DNA from: Cupriavidus phytohabitans
GTDB taxonomy: Bacteria > Pseudomonadota > Gammaproteobacteria > Burkholderiales > Burkholderiaceae
Length of the DNA: 64,000 bases
NCBI RefSeq assembly: GCF_000426345.1
Contig: NZ_AUFE01000020.1
Coordinates: 1 to 64,000, forward strand
Reading direction: 5' to 3'
Shown here: positions 1 through 8,982 of the stretch, one piece after another
Numbering within the stretch: the stretch's first letter is position 1
How the letters are laid out: every line of letters begins with the position of its first letter
Notes under the pieces: model-generated
Told to the model about the DNA's origin: nothing
Database searches by the model: none
Seen by the model: only the letters and a program-made list of their open reading frames with translations
Made by a program: the position numbers and the translations under genes

Positions 1-312
1 AGAGCTGGACAAGTGGATGCGTCACCGGCTGCGAGCCATCCAGCTCAAGCACTGGCGCCGTGGTCGGGTCATTTACCGAGAGTTGCGTGCCCTGGGTGCT
101 ACAGCTGACGCCGCCAGGCAAGTAGCGGCGAGTGGCCGGTGCTGGTGGCGCAACAGCGGGGACTCGCTGAACCGAGTCCTGACCATCGCCTACTTCGATC
201 AGTTGGGCATGCCCCGCCTCACTTAACCTCAACCTCTCGAACCGCCCGGTGCGGACCCGCATGCCGGGTGGTGTGGCAGGGGCGCAGCCAGTGCGGCTGC
301 CCCCTATGCCGA
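1..312 (+). mobile_element. Group II intron, 3' end (maturase C-terminus plus domains V and VI)
   Basis: The first 312 bases read as the tail of a bacterial group II intron. An intron maturase C-terminus ends at 226. Twelve bases later a domain V hairpin is seen: ACCGCCCGG at 240-248 pairs with CCGGGTGGT around 263-271, enclosing TGCG/CGCA with a GACC loop. A second GC-rich hairpin (GGGGC...GCCCC, about 279-304) fits domain VI, and the intron probably ends with CTATGCCGAT at about 312. The 5' part lies outside the window. The exact splice junction is inferred from the usual end of such introns. Confidence 0.8.
2..226 (+). CDS. Group II intron reverse transcriptase/maturase, C-terminal fragment (5' end outside window)
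   Basis: The reading frame is already open at base 2 and continues from outside the window. The residues RLRAIQLKHWRRG and the closing YFDQLGMPRL are the hallmark of the maturase-specific domain (GIIM) at the C-terminus of group II intron-encoded proteins, which bind the intron RNA and help it splice and retrohome. The stop codon lies 12 bases before domain V, the usual arrangement for these elements. Only about 74 residues are visible, so the presence of a working RT domain cannot be judged here. Confidence 0.85.
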   Translation, partial: ELDKWMRHRLRAIQLKHWRRGRVIYRELRALGATADAARQVAASGRCWWRNSGDSLNRVLTIAYFDQLGMPRLT

Positions 313-331
313 TTGCTCTTGCGCGACGGCT

Positions 332-375
332 TTGCGTGCGCAGCCGGGCACGTTATGCTAGCGGGCAACGTGCCC
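332..375 (+). promoter_or_regulatory. Probable promoter with an inverted repeat, upstream of the MscS-type gene
   Basis: TTGCGT at 332-337 and TATGCT at 354-359 form a plausible sigma-70 promoter with a 16-base spacer. The perfect 9-base arms GGGCACGTT (346-354) and AACGTGCCC (367-375), separated by 12 bases, span the -10 region, so they could be an operator or an early-transcript hairpin. The site sits only about 20 bases after the intron end. Confidence 0.45.
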
Positions 376-429
376 GGGCTGGCGTGCGGTGCCGCGCCGG
401 CGCAAAGCAATCCTCGGACAGGAGCGTCT

Positions 430-2163
430 ATGGCAGCGCTTGCAGCATGGTGGCGGCAAATCGCAATCCTGTGGACGCTGGCGCTGCCGTGCCTGCCGGC
501 ATGGGCGGCCACGCTGGCAACGGCACCAGCACCCGCACCAGCGCCGGTACCGATCGCCGTGCCCAGCGGCGAAGTCGCGGAACTGAGGCTGATGGACCGT
601 CCCATCGCCATGCTGCGCGCAGCAATCGGCGGTGCGACACCGGCCATGCGCGTAGCGCGCGCCCAGCAGTTGTTCGACGGTCTTACCGAAGCCGAACTGG
701 CCCAGCCGGTCGGGCAGCTCAGCGGCACCCTCGGTGATGCGCCGATGATCGCCTTCCGGCTCGGCGACCGGCTGCTGTTCGCCCTGGCCGTGCAAGACCT
801 TTCCCCGGAAGACAACCTCACGCTGGAGGCTGCCGGCGCGCAGGCCGCGGCGGCGCTGCGCCAGGCCATTGCCGCGCGGCGCGCGCACCTGCACTGGCCC
901 ACCCTGATGCGCGGGGCCGCGCTGAGCCTGCTCGGCCTGGGCGTGCTGGCTACGCTGGCCTGGGGCGTCTCGCGCGCCAGCGTGACGCTGCGCACGCGCC
1001 TGCGCACGGCATTGCAGCGCCACGTGGCGCTGCACCTTGAGCGCCGGGCCGGCCAGTTCGACTGGACCGGCACGCTCTACCAGTTGGTGGCGCGCCTGGT
1101 GCAGATCGTTGCCGTCGGCGTGGTGCTGGTGCTGGCCTTTGCCTGGCTGGAGTTCGCGCTCGAACAGTTTCCGCTGACGCAGCCGATGGGCGACCGCATG
1201 GGCGTGTTCATCCTCCACCTGCTGTCGGGCATTGCCTTGTCGATGGTGGGGGCGGTGCCAGGGCTGGTGACGGTGGTGGTGATCCTGCTGATCACGCGCG
1301 CGGTGCAGCGGCTGGTATCGAATATCTTCAAGGCGGTGCAGAAAGGCCAGATCTCGGTGCCCGGACTGCATGCCGAGACCGCCGGCGCCACGCGGCGCCT
1401 GGCCGCGGCGTTGATCTGGGTGCTGGGCTTCACCTTCGCCTACCCGTATATCCCGGGCTCGGAAAGCGATGTGTTCAAGGGCCTGTCGGTGCTGCTCGGC
1501 TTTATGGTGACGCTGGGCTCGGCCAATGTGGTCAACCAGCTGATGAGCGGCATGGTGGTGGTGTACTCGCGCGCGCTGCGGCGTGGGGACATGGTATGTA
1601 TCGGCGATACCGTCGGCACGGTGGCCTCGCTCGACGCGCTGTCGGTCAAGGTCATCAACCTGCGCAACGAAGAAGTGACGCTGCCGAACGCGGTGGTGGT
1701 CGGCAGCGCGATCCACAACTACACGCGGCACGGCAGCGTGCGCGATGCCGGCACGAAAGAGGGCTGGCAGGCCGCGATGATTTCGACCTCGGTCACCATC
1801 GGCTACGACACGCCCTGGCGGCAGGTCCATGCCATGCTGCTGGCTGCGGCCGCGCAGGCCGGACACGTGGCGGCGTCGCCGACGCCGTTCGTCCTGCAGC
1901 GTGGCTTGTCGGATTTCTACGTCGAGTATGAACTGTTTGCCGCGCTCGATGATCCGCGCAATCGCTTCTATGCGCTATCCGCGCTCCACGCGGCGATCCA
2001 GGACCAGTTCAATACGCACGGCGTGCAGATCATGTCGCCGCACTTCATGGCGCAGCCGGAGAAGACGGTCTACGTGCCAGAGGCCAAGTGGTTCGAACAG
2101 CCCGGCAGCGCTCAGATCGATCCGGCCGCGCGGCCACACCGGGCACCGTCGCGCGCCGCATGA
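430..2163 (+). CDS. Large MscS-family mechanosensitive channel with signal peptide
   Basis: A 577-residue inner-membrane protein of the mechanosensitive small-conductance channel family, which opens under membrane tension to release solutes. The start at 430 is chosen because AGGAG lies six bases upstream and the first 26 residues form a signal peptide ending in PAWA-A; an earlier in-frame start would run into the intron. Several hydrophobic helices span roughly residues 160-410. The MscS pore/beta-domain core follows, with GLSVLLGFMVTLGSANVVNQ and RGDMVCIGDTVGTV, then a soluble C-terminus. It is longer than MscS itself and has an extra periplasmic N-terminal part. It stands alone behind a promoter at about 332-359. 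Confidence 0.85.
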   Translation: MAALAAWWRQIAILWTLALPCLPAWAATLATAPAPAPAPVPIAVPSGEVAELRLMDRPIAMLRAAIGGATPAMRVARAQQLFDGLTEAELAQPVGQLSGTLGDAPMIAFRLGDRLLFALAVQDLSPEDNLTLEAAGAQAAAALRQAIAARRAHLHWPTLMRGAALSLLGLGVLATLAWGVSRASVTLRTRLRTALQRHVALHLERRAGQFDWTGTLYQLVARLVQIVAVGVVLVLAFAWLEFALEQFPLTQPMGDRMGVFILHLLSGIALSMVGAVPGLVTVVVILLITRAVQRLVSNIFKAVQKGQISVPGLHAETAGATRRLAAALIWVLGFTFAYPYIPGSESDVFKGLSVLLGFMVTLGSANVVNQLMSGMVVVYSRALRRGDMVCIGDTVGTVASLDALSVKVINLRNEEVTLPNAVVVGSAIHNYTRHGSVRDAGTKEGWQAAMISTSVTIGYDTPWRQVHAMLLAAAAQAGHVAASPTPFVLQRGLSDFYVEYELFAALDDPRNRFYALSALHAAIQDQFNTHGVQIMSPHFMAQPEKTVYVPEAKWFEQPGSAQIDPAARPHRAPSRAA

Positions 2164-2206
2164 GCACGGCCGGTGCACAGGTCGTACGCGCAGCGGGGCG
2201 CCTGCC

Positions 2207-2641
2207 TCAGCCGTCGACGTGGCGGGCCTTCCATTGCCCGCTGGGCTGCTTGCAGAACCAGCCTTTCCAGTGTTCCTGCGAGCTGCCGCGCTTGAGCTCC
2301 GACTCGAGCCGCCGGCACTGCTGGCCCTTGTCGGTCTTGCTTTCAACCGGGGTGATGGTGCCATCGACTTGCGGGCGCCGGCCGTTGGCCGGATAGGTCC
2401 AAGTCACCGACTGGCCATCCGCGGTATCGTTCAGGGCCTTGCGCACCGATTGCGACAGCGAGGCACCTTCCTTCTCGTTGAGCGTGCCGATGATGGATCC
2501 GCTCAGGTAGTTGTCGAAGTACGCGTGGGCCGGCGCGGCCATGGCGAGCATCAGCGTGGAGCCGAGCACGCCGGCGAGGGCGGCGCGAGTGGCGGCGCGG
2601 ATGGCAGGGCGGAACGGGCGGTCTGTTTGCCGAGGCAGCAT
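2207..2641 (-). CDS. Exported surface-antigen-like protein (RT0821/Lpp0805-type C-terminal domain)
   Basis: A 144-residue protein with a basic N-terminus, a hydrophobic stretch (residues 16-38) and a signal peptidase site after AHA. The mature part has the pattern VTWTYPANGR...G...TP followed by QQCRRLE and GWFCKQPSGQW, typical of the small outer-membrane surface-antigen domain related to the rickettsial 17 kDa antigen. The usual lipobox cysteine and glycine-zipper are missing, so this one is probably soluble in the periplasm or peripheral. The function of the family is not well defined. It converges with the MscS-type gene. Confidence 0.55.
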   Translation of the reverse strand: MLPRQTDRPFRPAIRAATRAALAGVLGSTLMLAMAAPAHAYFDNYLSGSIIGTLNEKEGASLSQSVRKALNDTADGQSVTWTYPANGRRPQVDGTITPVESKTDKGQQCRRLESELKRGSSQEHWKGWFCKQPSGQWKARHVDG

Positions 2642-2912
2642 GGCGATTCCTTTGGCTTCGTGTTGGCGTGCCGCGAGCCGAGGGAAGGCATTGCGCGGGC
2701 AAGCCGGATGGGTCGTTTGGGTGGCATTGTAAGCGCAATGCCGGGCTGGCGACGACCACTTTGCCGCATTGCGGCGGCGCCGGCGCGGTTGACACCGGCG
2801 TAGCGCTGACCTAGCGTTGATTGCTGCCCCAACGCTTGCCATCCCTTGTTCCGCAGCGGCTGTCGGCGGTGCACGCCGCAAGGCAAGCGCCTTTCCCCCG
2901 AGAGGAGATCCC

Positions 2913-3245
2913 ATGAAGCTGCGCTACCTCATCCTCGGCCTGGCCGGTGCGTGTGCGTTCGGCACACTGCATGCCCAGACCGGCAAGGCCGACAAGTTCA
3001 ACCCCTATACCGACGGCGCCAGGCAGGACAAATTCAGCACGTACACCGATGGGGCCAAGCAGGACAAGTTCAGTCCCTATTCTGATGGCGCAAAAAGCGA
3101 CAACGTGACCTCGCTCAACCCCGGTGCGCGGCCTGATCAGATGGAACCGATCCAGGGCGGAGCGCAGAAGTCGTTCGATTCATTCAGCCAGGGCGGCATG
3201 AAGAGCGGCAAGTTCGATCCCTATAGCGAAGGCGCGAAAAAGTAA
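2913..3245 (+). CDS. Small exported repeat protein of unknown function
   Basis: A 110-residue protein with AGAGGAG about six bases before its ATG and a clear signal peptide cut after LHA. The mature part is built of degenerate repeats of about 12 residues: DKFNPYTDGARQ, DKFSTYTDGAKQ, DKFSPYSDGAKS, then more diverged copies ending GKFDPYSEGAKK. It is hydrophilic and probably disordered, and acts in the periplasm or outside the cell. I do not recognise a named family. A perfect hairpin follows at 3268-3291. Confidence 0.7.
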   Translation: MKLRYLILGLAGACAFGTLHAQTGKADKFNPYTDGARQDKFSTYTDGAKQDKFSPYSDGAKSDNVTSLNPGARPDQMEPIQGGAQKSFDSFSQGGMKSGKFDPYSEGAKK

Positions 3246-3642
3246 CGCTGTATTAAAAGTGTCGAGTGCGGGGTGCCGGCTGGCACCCCGCCCATCACGC
3301 TGGTCGGAGGTCCGGCGAGCTTGGCGCTCGCCTGCGCTGCGCCGGTGTGACCCGAACGCCCGCAAAGCCTTGCCCGGAGCGGCTTTCGGGCAACCTCACC
3401 AACATTTTGTTGCAAACCTTGCGTGATCGAAACGTGACTTCCGCGTCTCGAATTGTTATGGTTTATTGCGCATCGCAACAAACCGGATACAGCGCCCCAC
3501 CGGCCCCGAGACCCGTGTTAAGGCCACGCCAGTTTGGCCGGGCCCGTCTCTTGCTGTGTCGTGTCTTGCTGCACCGCCTGCAAGGCTCTTCGTCCCGACC
3601 GCCGATGCCGGTCACCCCGTTTTAACTGTTCCCCTGGCATAC
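3246..3642 (+). other. Intergenic region before opgG: hairpin and a likely promoter
   Basis: A perfect 10-base stem with a GGCT loop (3268-3291) follows the repeat-protein gene; it lacks a T-run, so it is at best a weak terminator. Further on, GTGACT (3434-3439) and TATGGT (3457-3462) with a 17-base spacer form a plausible promoter for opgG, giving a leader of about 170 bases. No convincing gene was seen in between. Confidence 0.45.
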
Positions 3643-5226
3643 ATGTCACAGATCGCCACGCTACGTTTATCCGCATTGTTTACCGTGCCTGCCCGTCGCC
3701 GCAGCGCGCGCGCCGGCGTACGGATCGCGGCATGGCTGGGCGGCGGCGTCCTCGCACTGTGCGCCATGACGGCGCAGGCGTTCGACTTCGATACCGTCGC
3801 CGCGCGTGCCAGGCAGCTCGCAGCATCGCCATACAAGGCACCGCAGCAGACCCTGCCGCGCGAACTGCGCGAACTTTCGTACGAGCGCTACCGCGAGATC
3901 GAATACAAGCCCGAGCGTTTCGCCTGGCGCGGCACGCGCTCGCCGTTCGAACTGTCGTTCTTCCATGAGGGCATGGTGTTCGACCAGCCGGTGCGCATCC
4001 ATGAAGTGGTGGGCAACAGCGTGCGTGAATTCCGCTTCGATCCCGCCGCATTCAACTACGGGCCGCACAAGGTCGACGCCGCCAAGCTCAAGGGCCTGGG
4101 TTTCGCCGGCTTCCGCATCCTGTATCCGCTGAACCAGGGCAAGCGCAAGGACGAACTCGCGTCGTTCCTGGGTGCCAGCTATTTCCGCGCGCTCGGCAAG
4201 GACCAGTGGTACGGCCTGTCGGCGCGTGGCCTGGCGGTGGACACCGCGCTCAATTCCGGCGAGGAATTCCCGCGCTTCGTTGAATACTGGATCGAGCGGC
4301 CTGGTCCCAATGCCAAGGAGCTTATCGTCTACGCACTGATGGATTCGCGCCGCATGAGCGGCGCCTACCGCTTCACCATCAAGCCGGGCACCGAGACCGC
4401 CATGGAGGTCAAGTCGCGCCTGTTCCTGCGCGAGAACGTGACCAAGCTGGGCCTGGCGCCGCTGACCAGCATGTATCTGTTTGGCGAGAACCAGCCGGCG
4501 CCGGCGCGGGATTTCCGCCCCGAGGTGCATGATTCGGACGGCCTGTCGATCCACCTGGGTACCGGCGAATGGGTCTGGCGCCCGCTGGTCAATCCCAAGC
4601 GCCTGCTGGTGACGTCCTTCGCGGCGACCAACCCGCAGGGCTTCGGGCTGATGCAGCGCGACCGCAGCTTCAACAACTACCAGGAACTGGGCGCATGGTA
4701 TGAGCGCCGCCCGAGCGGCTGGGTGCAGCCGCGCGGCAACTGGGGCTCGGGCCGGGTCGAGCTGGTGCAGATCCCGACGCCGGACGAGACCAACGACAAC
4801 ATCGTCGCGTACTGGGTGCCGGACAACCCGCCCAGGCCGAAGCAGCCCTTCGACTACGAGTACCGGTTGCTGTGGCAGAAGGACGGCGAACAACTGCCGC
4901 CGCTGTCGTGGGTGAGCCAGACCCGGCTGGGCCAGGGCCAGTCGGCCAGCAAGGAGGACACGAGCTTTTCGCTGGTGGTGGACTTCGAAGGCCCGGGCTT
5001 TCGCAAGCTGCCCGCGGACGTTCGCATCGACCCGGTGGTTTCGGCCGATGCCAACGGTGAACTGCTGAAGACGTCGGTGCAGCGCAATGAGGCGACCGGC
5101 GGCTGGCGCATGACCATGGTGATGCGCCGCAAGGATGAAACCAAGCCGGTAGAGTTGCGCGGCTATCTTCGCAACGGCAATACAACCCTATCCGAGACGT
5201 GGAGCTACATCTTACCCCCAGGCTAA
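3643..5226 (+). CDS. opgG: Glucans biosynthesis protein OpgG (MdoG), periplasmic
   Basis: A 527-residue periplasmic protein needed to build osmoregulated periplasmic glucans, acting on the beta-1,2-glucan backbone made by OpgH. An unusually long basic N-terminus (about 25 residues) precedes a hydrophobic segment and a signal peptidase site (TAQA-FDF, about residue 46). The mature part starts FDFDTVAARARQLA and contains the family-typical RGLAVDTALNSGEEFPRF and GEWVWRPLVNP. The ATG at 3643 is chosen because it gives the normal length; the frame is open further upstream. Its last 28 bases overlap opgH, pointing to translational coupling. Confidence 0.95.
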   Translation: MSQIATLRLSALFTVPARRRSARAGVRIAAWLGGGVLALCAMTAQAFDFDTVAARARQLAASPYKAPQQTLPRELRELSYERYREIEYKPERFAWRGTRSPFELSFFHEGMVFDQPVRIHEVVGNSVREFRFDPAAFNYGPHKVDAAKLKGLGFAGFRILYPLNQGKRKDELASFLGASYFRALGKDQWYGLSARGLAVDTALNSGEEFPRFVEYWIERPGPNAKELIVYALMDSRRMSGAYRFTIKPGTETAMEVKSRLFLRENVTKLGLAPLTSMYLFGENQPAPARDFRPEVHDSDGLSIHLGTGEWVWRPLVNPKRLLVTSFAATNPQGFGLMQRDRSFNNYQELGAWYERRPSGWVQPRGNWGSGRVELVQIPTPDETNDNIVAYWVPDNPPRPKQPFDYEYRLLWQKDGEQLPPLSWVSQTRLGQGQSASKEDTSFSLVVDFEGPGFRKLPADVRIDPVVSADANGELLKTSVQRNEATGGWRMTMVMRRKDETKPVELRGYLRNGNTTLSETWSYILPPG

Positions 5227-7817
5227 AGCAGCGGCCGGCCCAGGCAGCGGCATGCGAGCGCTATGTCGACCGCCTGCCCATATCGCCTGAAATCCGCAGC
5301 GAACTGCTGGCCGACATGCCCGGCGCGGCCGCGGCGCCGGTGGCGTCGCTGGCGCCGCTGAGTACGGCCAGCCCTGTCATGCCGGTCGGCGGCGACGGCC
5401 GCGATGCACAGGAGGCGATCTCGCGCCTGCAGTCGCGCCTTGCCGCCAAGGACACGCCCGCCGCGCAGGGCGGCAGCGCCTACGCCTCGGTCGGCCGCCG
5501 TTTCACCATCGCTTACGGCAACCCGCAGATCGGCGGCGAGCCGCTGCTGCAGCGGCGCGAAGACGGCACCGTCAAGGTCGACACCGGCCCCGAGCCCGAG
5601 CGCAGCTCGATGGTGCCGCGCCAGTGGCCGCCGCATATCGTCACCGGCTGGCTGCGCAATACCTGGCGCCGCATGCTGGGCCGTCCGCCCGTGCCCGAGA
5701 CCTGGGACACGCTCCACGACGGTCCCGATGCCGAAGGCAAGTGGCATCCGGCCGGTTCGCACCGGCGCTGGGTCCTGCTTGGCCTGGTCCTGGTCCAGAC
5801 CGTGCTGGCCACCTACTTCATGACCAGCGTGCTGCCATACCACGGAGTCGATCCGCTCGAGATCGCGATCCTGGGCCTGTTCGCCATCCTGTTCTCGTGG
5901 GTGTCGGCGGGCTTCTGGACCGCGATGATGGGCTTCCTCGTGCTCGCCAAGGGCGGCGACCGGCATCTGATTTCGCGCTCCGCCGCACCCGAGGGGCCGC
6001 TCGCGCCCGAGGCGCGCACCGCGATCATCATGCCGATCTGCAATGAGGACGTGACGCGGGTGTTCGCGGGGCTGCGCGCGACCTATGAATCGCTGGCGCG
6101 CACCAGCCATCTGTCCAATTTCGACTTCATCGTGCTGTCCGACAGCGGCAACCCGGACCTGCGCACCGCCGAGCATGACGCGTGGATGGAACTGTGCCGC
6201 GCGGTCGGCGGCTTCGGCCGTATCTTCTATCGCTGGCGCCGCCACCGCGTCAAGCGCAAGACCGGCAACGTCGCCGACTTTTGCCGCCGCTGGGGCAGCA
6301 AGTACCGCTACATGGTGGTGCTCGATGCCGACAGCGTGATGAGCGGCGACTGCCTGGCCACGCTGGTGCGGCTGATGGAGGCCAACCCCGGCGCCGGCAT
6401 CATCCAGACCGCGCCGCTGGCCGTGGGCCGCGAGACGCTGTATGCGCGCGTGCAGCAGTTCGCCACGCGCGTGTACGGGCCGCTGTTCACCGCGGGCCTG
6501 CACTACTGGCAGCTGGGCGAATCGCACTACTGGGGCCACAACGCCATCATCCGCGTCAAGCCGTTCATCGAGCATTGCGCGCTGGCTCCGCTGCCGGGGC
6601 GCGGTCCTCTGTCCGGCGAGATCCTGTCGCACGACTTCGTCGAAGCCGCGCTGATGCGCCGGGCCGGCTGGGGCGTGTGGATTGCCTACGACCTCGAAGG
6701 CTCGTACGAAGAGCTGCCGCCGAACCTGCTCGACGAGGTCAAGCGCGACCGCCGCTGGTGCCAGGGCAATCTGATGAATTTCCGGCTCTGGCTCAAGCAG
6801 GGCTTCCACGTGGTGCATCGCGCGGTGTTCCTGACCGGCATCATGGCCTACCTGTCGGCGCCGCTGTGGCTGTTGTTCCTGCTCTTGTCCACGGCGATGC
6901 TGGCCAAGCATGCGCTGGTGCCGCCGGAGTATTTCACGCAGCAATACCAGTTGTTCCCGACCTGGCCCGAGTGGCATCCGGAGAAGGCGCTGGCGCTGTT
7001 CTCGGCGACCGCCACGCTGCTGTTCCTGCCCAAGCTGGCCAGCGTGGTGCTGCTGATGAAGCAGGCGCGGCGCTACGGCGGCGCGGTGCAGCTGTTTGCC
7101 AGCATGCTGATCGAGGTGCTGCTGTCAGCGCTGCTGGCACCGACGCGGATGCTGTTCCATACCAAGTTCGTGATCGCCGCCTACAGCGGCTGGGGCATCT
7201 CGTGGAAATCGCCGCCGCGCGAAGACGCCGAGACCACCTGGGGCGAGGCGTTTCGCCGCCATGGCTGGCATACCGCGTTGGGGCTTGCGTGGGGCGGGCT
7301 GGTCTACTGGCTGAACCCGTCTTACGTGCTGTGGCTGCTGCCGATTGTCGGGTCGCTGGCATTGTCGATCCCGTTGTCGGTGATGCTGTCGCGCGTGTCG
7401 CTGGGCCGTGCCTCGCGCAATGCGGGCCTGTTCATGATCCCGGAAGAAACGCTGGTGCCGCGCGAGATCGTCGAGACGCAGCAGCATGTCGAGAACGCCG
7501 CGGACACGCCTGACTTTGTCGATGCGGTGGTGGACCCGGTCACCAATGCGCTGATGTGCGCGACCGCGACGGCGCGCCTGGTGCAGCCCGAAGCGGCACG
7601 CCGGCGCCACGAAACGCTGGTCGAGCATGCGCTGACCCATGGTCCGCGCGCGTTGACGCCGGCGCAGAAGCACCTGCTGCTGGACAACCCGTTCGCGCTG
7701 GCCCGGCTGCATGAGCTGGTGTGGGGTTCGCCGCTGGCCGATGCCGGCTGGAAGGACACGCGTTTGCTGGTGCGCAGGGCGGCCAACGTGCTGCCGTTGC
7801 GGCCGCGCGCGGCGTGA
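5199..7817 (+). CDS. opgH: Glucans biosynthesis glucosyltransferase OpgH (MdoH)
   Basis: An 872-residue inner-membrane GT2-family glucosyltransferase that polymerises glucose from UDP-glucose into beta-1,2-glucan and feeds it to OpgG. It starts at a GTG inside the end of opgG. After a soluble N-terminal part of about 190 residues come two membrane helices (about 190-250), the catalytic domain with DADS near residue 376 and the RRWCQGN motif near 517, then several more membrane helices. The C-terminal cytoplasmic tail is of normal length. A strong terminator follows at 7895-7925, closing a two-gene operon. Confidence 0.95.
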   Translation: MELHLTPRLKQRPAQAAACERYVDRLPISPEIRSELLADMPGAAAAPVASLAPLSTASPVMPVGGDGRDAQEAISRLQSRLAAKDTPAAQGGSAYASVGRRFTIAYGNPQIGGEPLLQRREDGTVKVDTGPEPERSSMVPRQWPPHIVTGWLRNTWRRMLGRPPVPETWDTLHDGPDAEGKWHPAGSHRRWVLLGLVLVQTVLATYFMTSVLPYHGVDPLEIAILGLFAILFSWVSAGFWTAMMGFLVLAKGGDRHLISRSAAPEGPLAPEARTAIIMPICNEDVTRVFAGLRATYESLARTSHLSNFDFIVLSDSGNPDLRTAEHDAWMELCRAVGGFGRIFYRWRRHRVKRKTGNVADFCRRWGSKYRYMVVLDADSVMSGDCLATLVRLMEANPGAGIIQTAPLAVGRETLYARVQQFATRVYGPLFTAGLHYWQLGESHYWGHNAIIRVKPFIEHCALAPLPGRGPLSGEILSHDFVEAALMRRAGWGVWIAYDLEGSYEELPPNLLDEVKRDRRWCQGNLMNFRLWLKQGFHVVHRAVFLTGIMAYLSAPLWLLFLLLSTAMLAKHALVPPEYFTQQYQLFPTWPEWHPEKALALFSATATLLFLPKLASVVLLMKQARRYGGAVQLFASMLIEVLLSALLAPTRMLFHTKFVIAAYSGWGISWKSPPREDAETTWGEAFRRHGWHTALGLAWGGLVYWLNPSYVLWLLPIVGSLALSIPLSVMLSRVSLGRASRNAGLFMIPEETLVPREIVETQQHVENAADTPDFVDAVVDPVTNALMCATATARLVQPEAARRRHETLVEHALTHGPRALTPAQKHLLLDNPFALARLHELVWGSPLADAGWKDTRLLVRRAANVLPLRPRAA

Positions 7818-7894
7818 CGGTGGTGGCTATTGTCTCCCCTCTATGGGAGAGGGAGTAAACCTACAGCCTTTGACAAGTCTGCGAAACAAAGCTG

Positions 7895-7925
7895 CGGCCC
7901 GCTAGATGCGGGCCGTTTTCATTTT
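7895..7925 (+). terminator. Rho-independent terminator of opgGH
   Basis: CGGCCCGC (7895-7902) pairs perfectly with GCGGGCCG (7908-7915) around a TAGAT loop and is followed by TTTTCATTTT. Confidence 0.85.
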
Positions 7926-7983
7926 GCGCAGGGCACCGGCGCCAGCTACCCCATTTGCAACCGATTCTTGTTTCCTGCTTGCT

Positions 7984-8574
7984 TCAGCGCAGCGCCGACG
8001 TGCAGATCGGCGCGTTGATGTAGACATCGCCGATGCGGCGCTCGCCGCGGTCCTTGCGGGTCATGTAGCGGAACATCAGGCTGACGCCGAGCTTGGTCAG
8101 GATCTCCACGTCGCGGTTGGCGCAGATATTGCGTTGCAACGGCGCGGCATAGTTGACCTCGAAGCTGGCGAGGTCCAGCATCGGCCCGCGGTAATTGGTC
8201 AACTCCAGCTGGAACAGCACGTGCTTGCCGGGCACCGACTGGCAGCGGCGCAGCCGCGTCTCGCCGTCGATTTCGATTGGCAGGGCATCGTTGAGCTGGC
8301 GGCAGGCGCGCGCCAGTACGCTGTCGGGACGAGTGGTGTTGCGCAACAGTTCCGGCACGCCGGCGGCGCCGGTATTCTGGCCCGTGGCAGCCCCCTTGAG
8401 CATGCGCGACAGGGCTTCGGCTTCGTCGACCGTGGGAGCCGGCGCCGACGCCGGGGCGGCATTGCGCGCCGGCACCGGCGCCGCTTGCAGAGGCAGAGGC
8501 AACAGCAGCGCGGCCACCCATGCAAGGATGGCCAGGCCAGGCGAAGCGGAAATCGGCGTGTGTCGTGTTCTCAT
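7984..8574 (-). CDS. Exported protein of unknown function (paralogue of the broken gene at 44746-45290)
   Basis: A 196-residue protein with an N-terminal hydrophobic segment and a signal peptidase site near LQAAPV (about residue 32), a proline/alanine-rich linker, and a conserved second half. That half contains ACRQLNDALPIEIDGETRL, CQSVPGKHVLFQLEL and ICANRDVEILTKLGVSLMFR. The same pattern (ACQELV..., PGKIV, ICRNPDVPVLGKLGVTLLY) appears in the frameshifted gene at 44746-45290, so the two are paralogues. Three to four cysteines could form disulfides in the periplasm. No good ribosome site is visible before the ATG. Confidence 0.7.
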   Translation of the reverse strand: MRTRHTPISASPGLAILAWVAALLLPLPLQAAPVPARNAAPASAPAPTVDEAEALSRMLKGAATGQNTGAAGVPELLRNTTRPDSVLARACRQLNDALPIEIDGETRLRRCQSVPGKHVLFQLELTNYRGPMLDLASFEVNYAAPLQRNICANRDVEILTKLGVSLMFRYMTRKDRGERRIGDVYINAPICTSALR

Positions 8575-8982
8575 GCAGGCTAACGTTGCCGGGAGCGGTA
8601 CTGTCGTCCGTCTCTGCGTGGCCGGCGGCGCATGTCACGCGACACTCACGCCGACAGGCTCGCATTGTACCCTCGACCCTGCCAGGCGTGAAAGGCGCGC
8701 CACACTTGCCATCCTGGTCTGCGTCAGCCCAATGCGCGCCATGCATGCCGGGCTGCTGCTCGCCTGAGCACTATCTGGCAAGTTTGCCAAACCTGCCAAC
8801 GTCATCGAACCCGACCTTGGCAGGGCAATATTCCTGAACGAGTGTTTCAAACCTGCGCAACCCACTGCGGCATCGCTTTCGTTATGCTGTGCAACAATTG
8901 CACCTTTCCACAGGTTGCTCCCGCACCCCGGCATTGCCCGCGGCGGTGCGCGCCGCGCAACCCTGTGCACCGGATCTCTTCC
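8575..8982. other. Divergent intergenic region with clustered TGCCA/TGGCA half-sites
   Basis: No gene was found. TGGCAAGTTTGCCA (8776-8789) is a near-perfect palindrome; CTGCCAA (8793-8799) and TTGGCAG (8817-8823) form a second inverted pair. These lie between the exported-protein gene and the drug exporter and could be a regulator-binding cluster; no regulator is identified. Confidence 0.3.

Noticed and set aside
358-1866. Minus-strand open frame of 502 codons opposite the MscS-type gene
   Set aside because: It is a shadow of the channel gene; rich in His/Arg/Gln with no membrane segments or motifs.
5223-6977. Minus-strand open frame of 584 codons opposite opgH
   Set aside because: OpgH has all catalytic motifs on the plus strand; the antisense frame has no recognisable domain.
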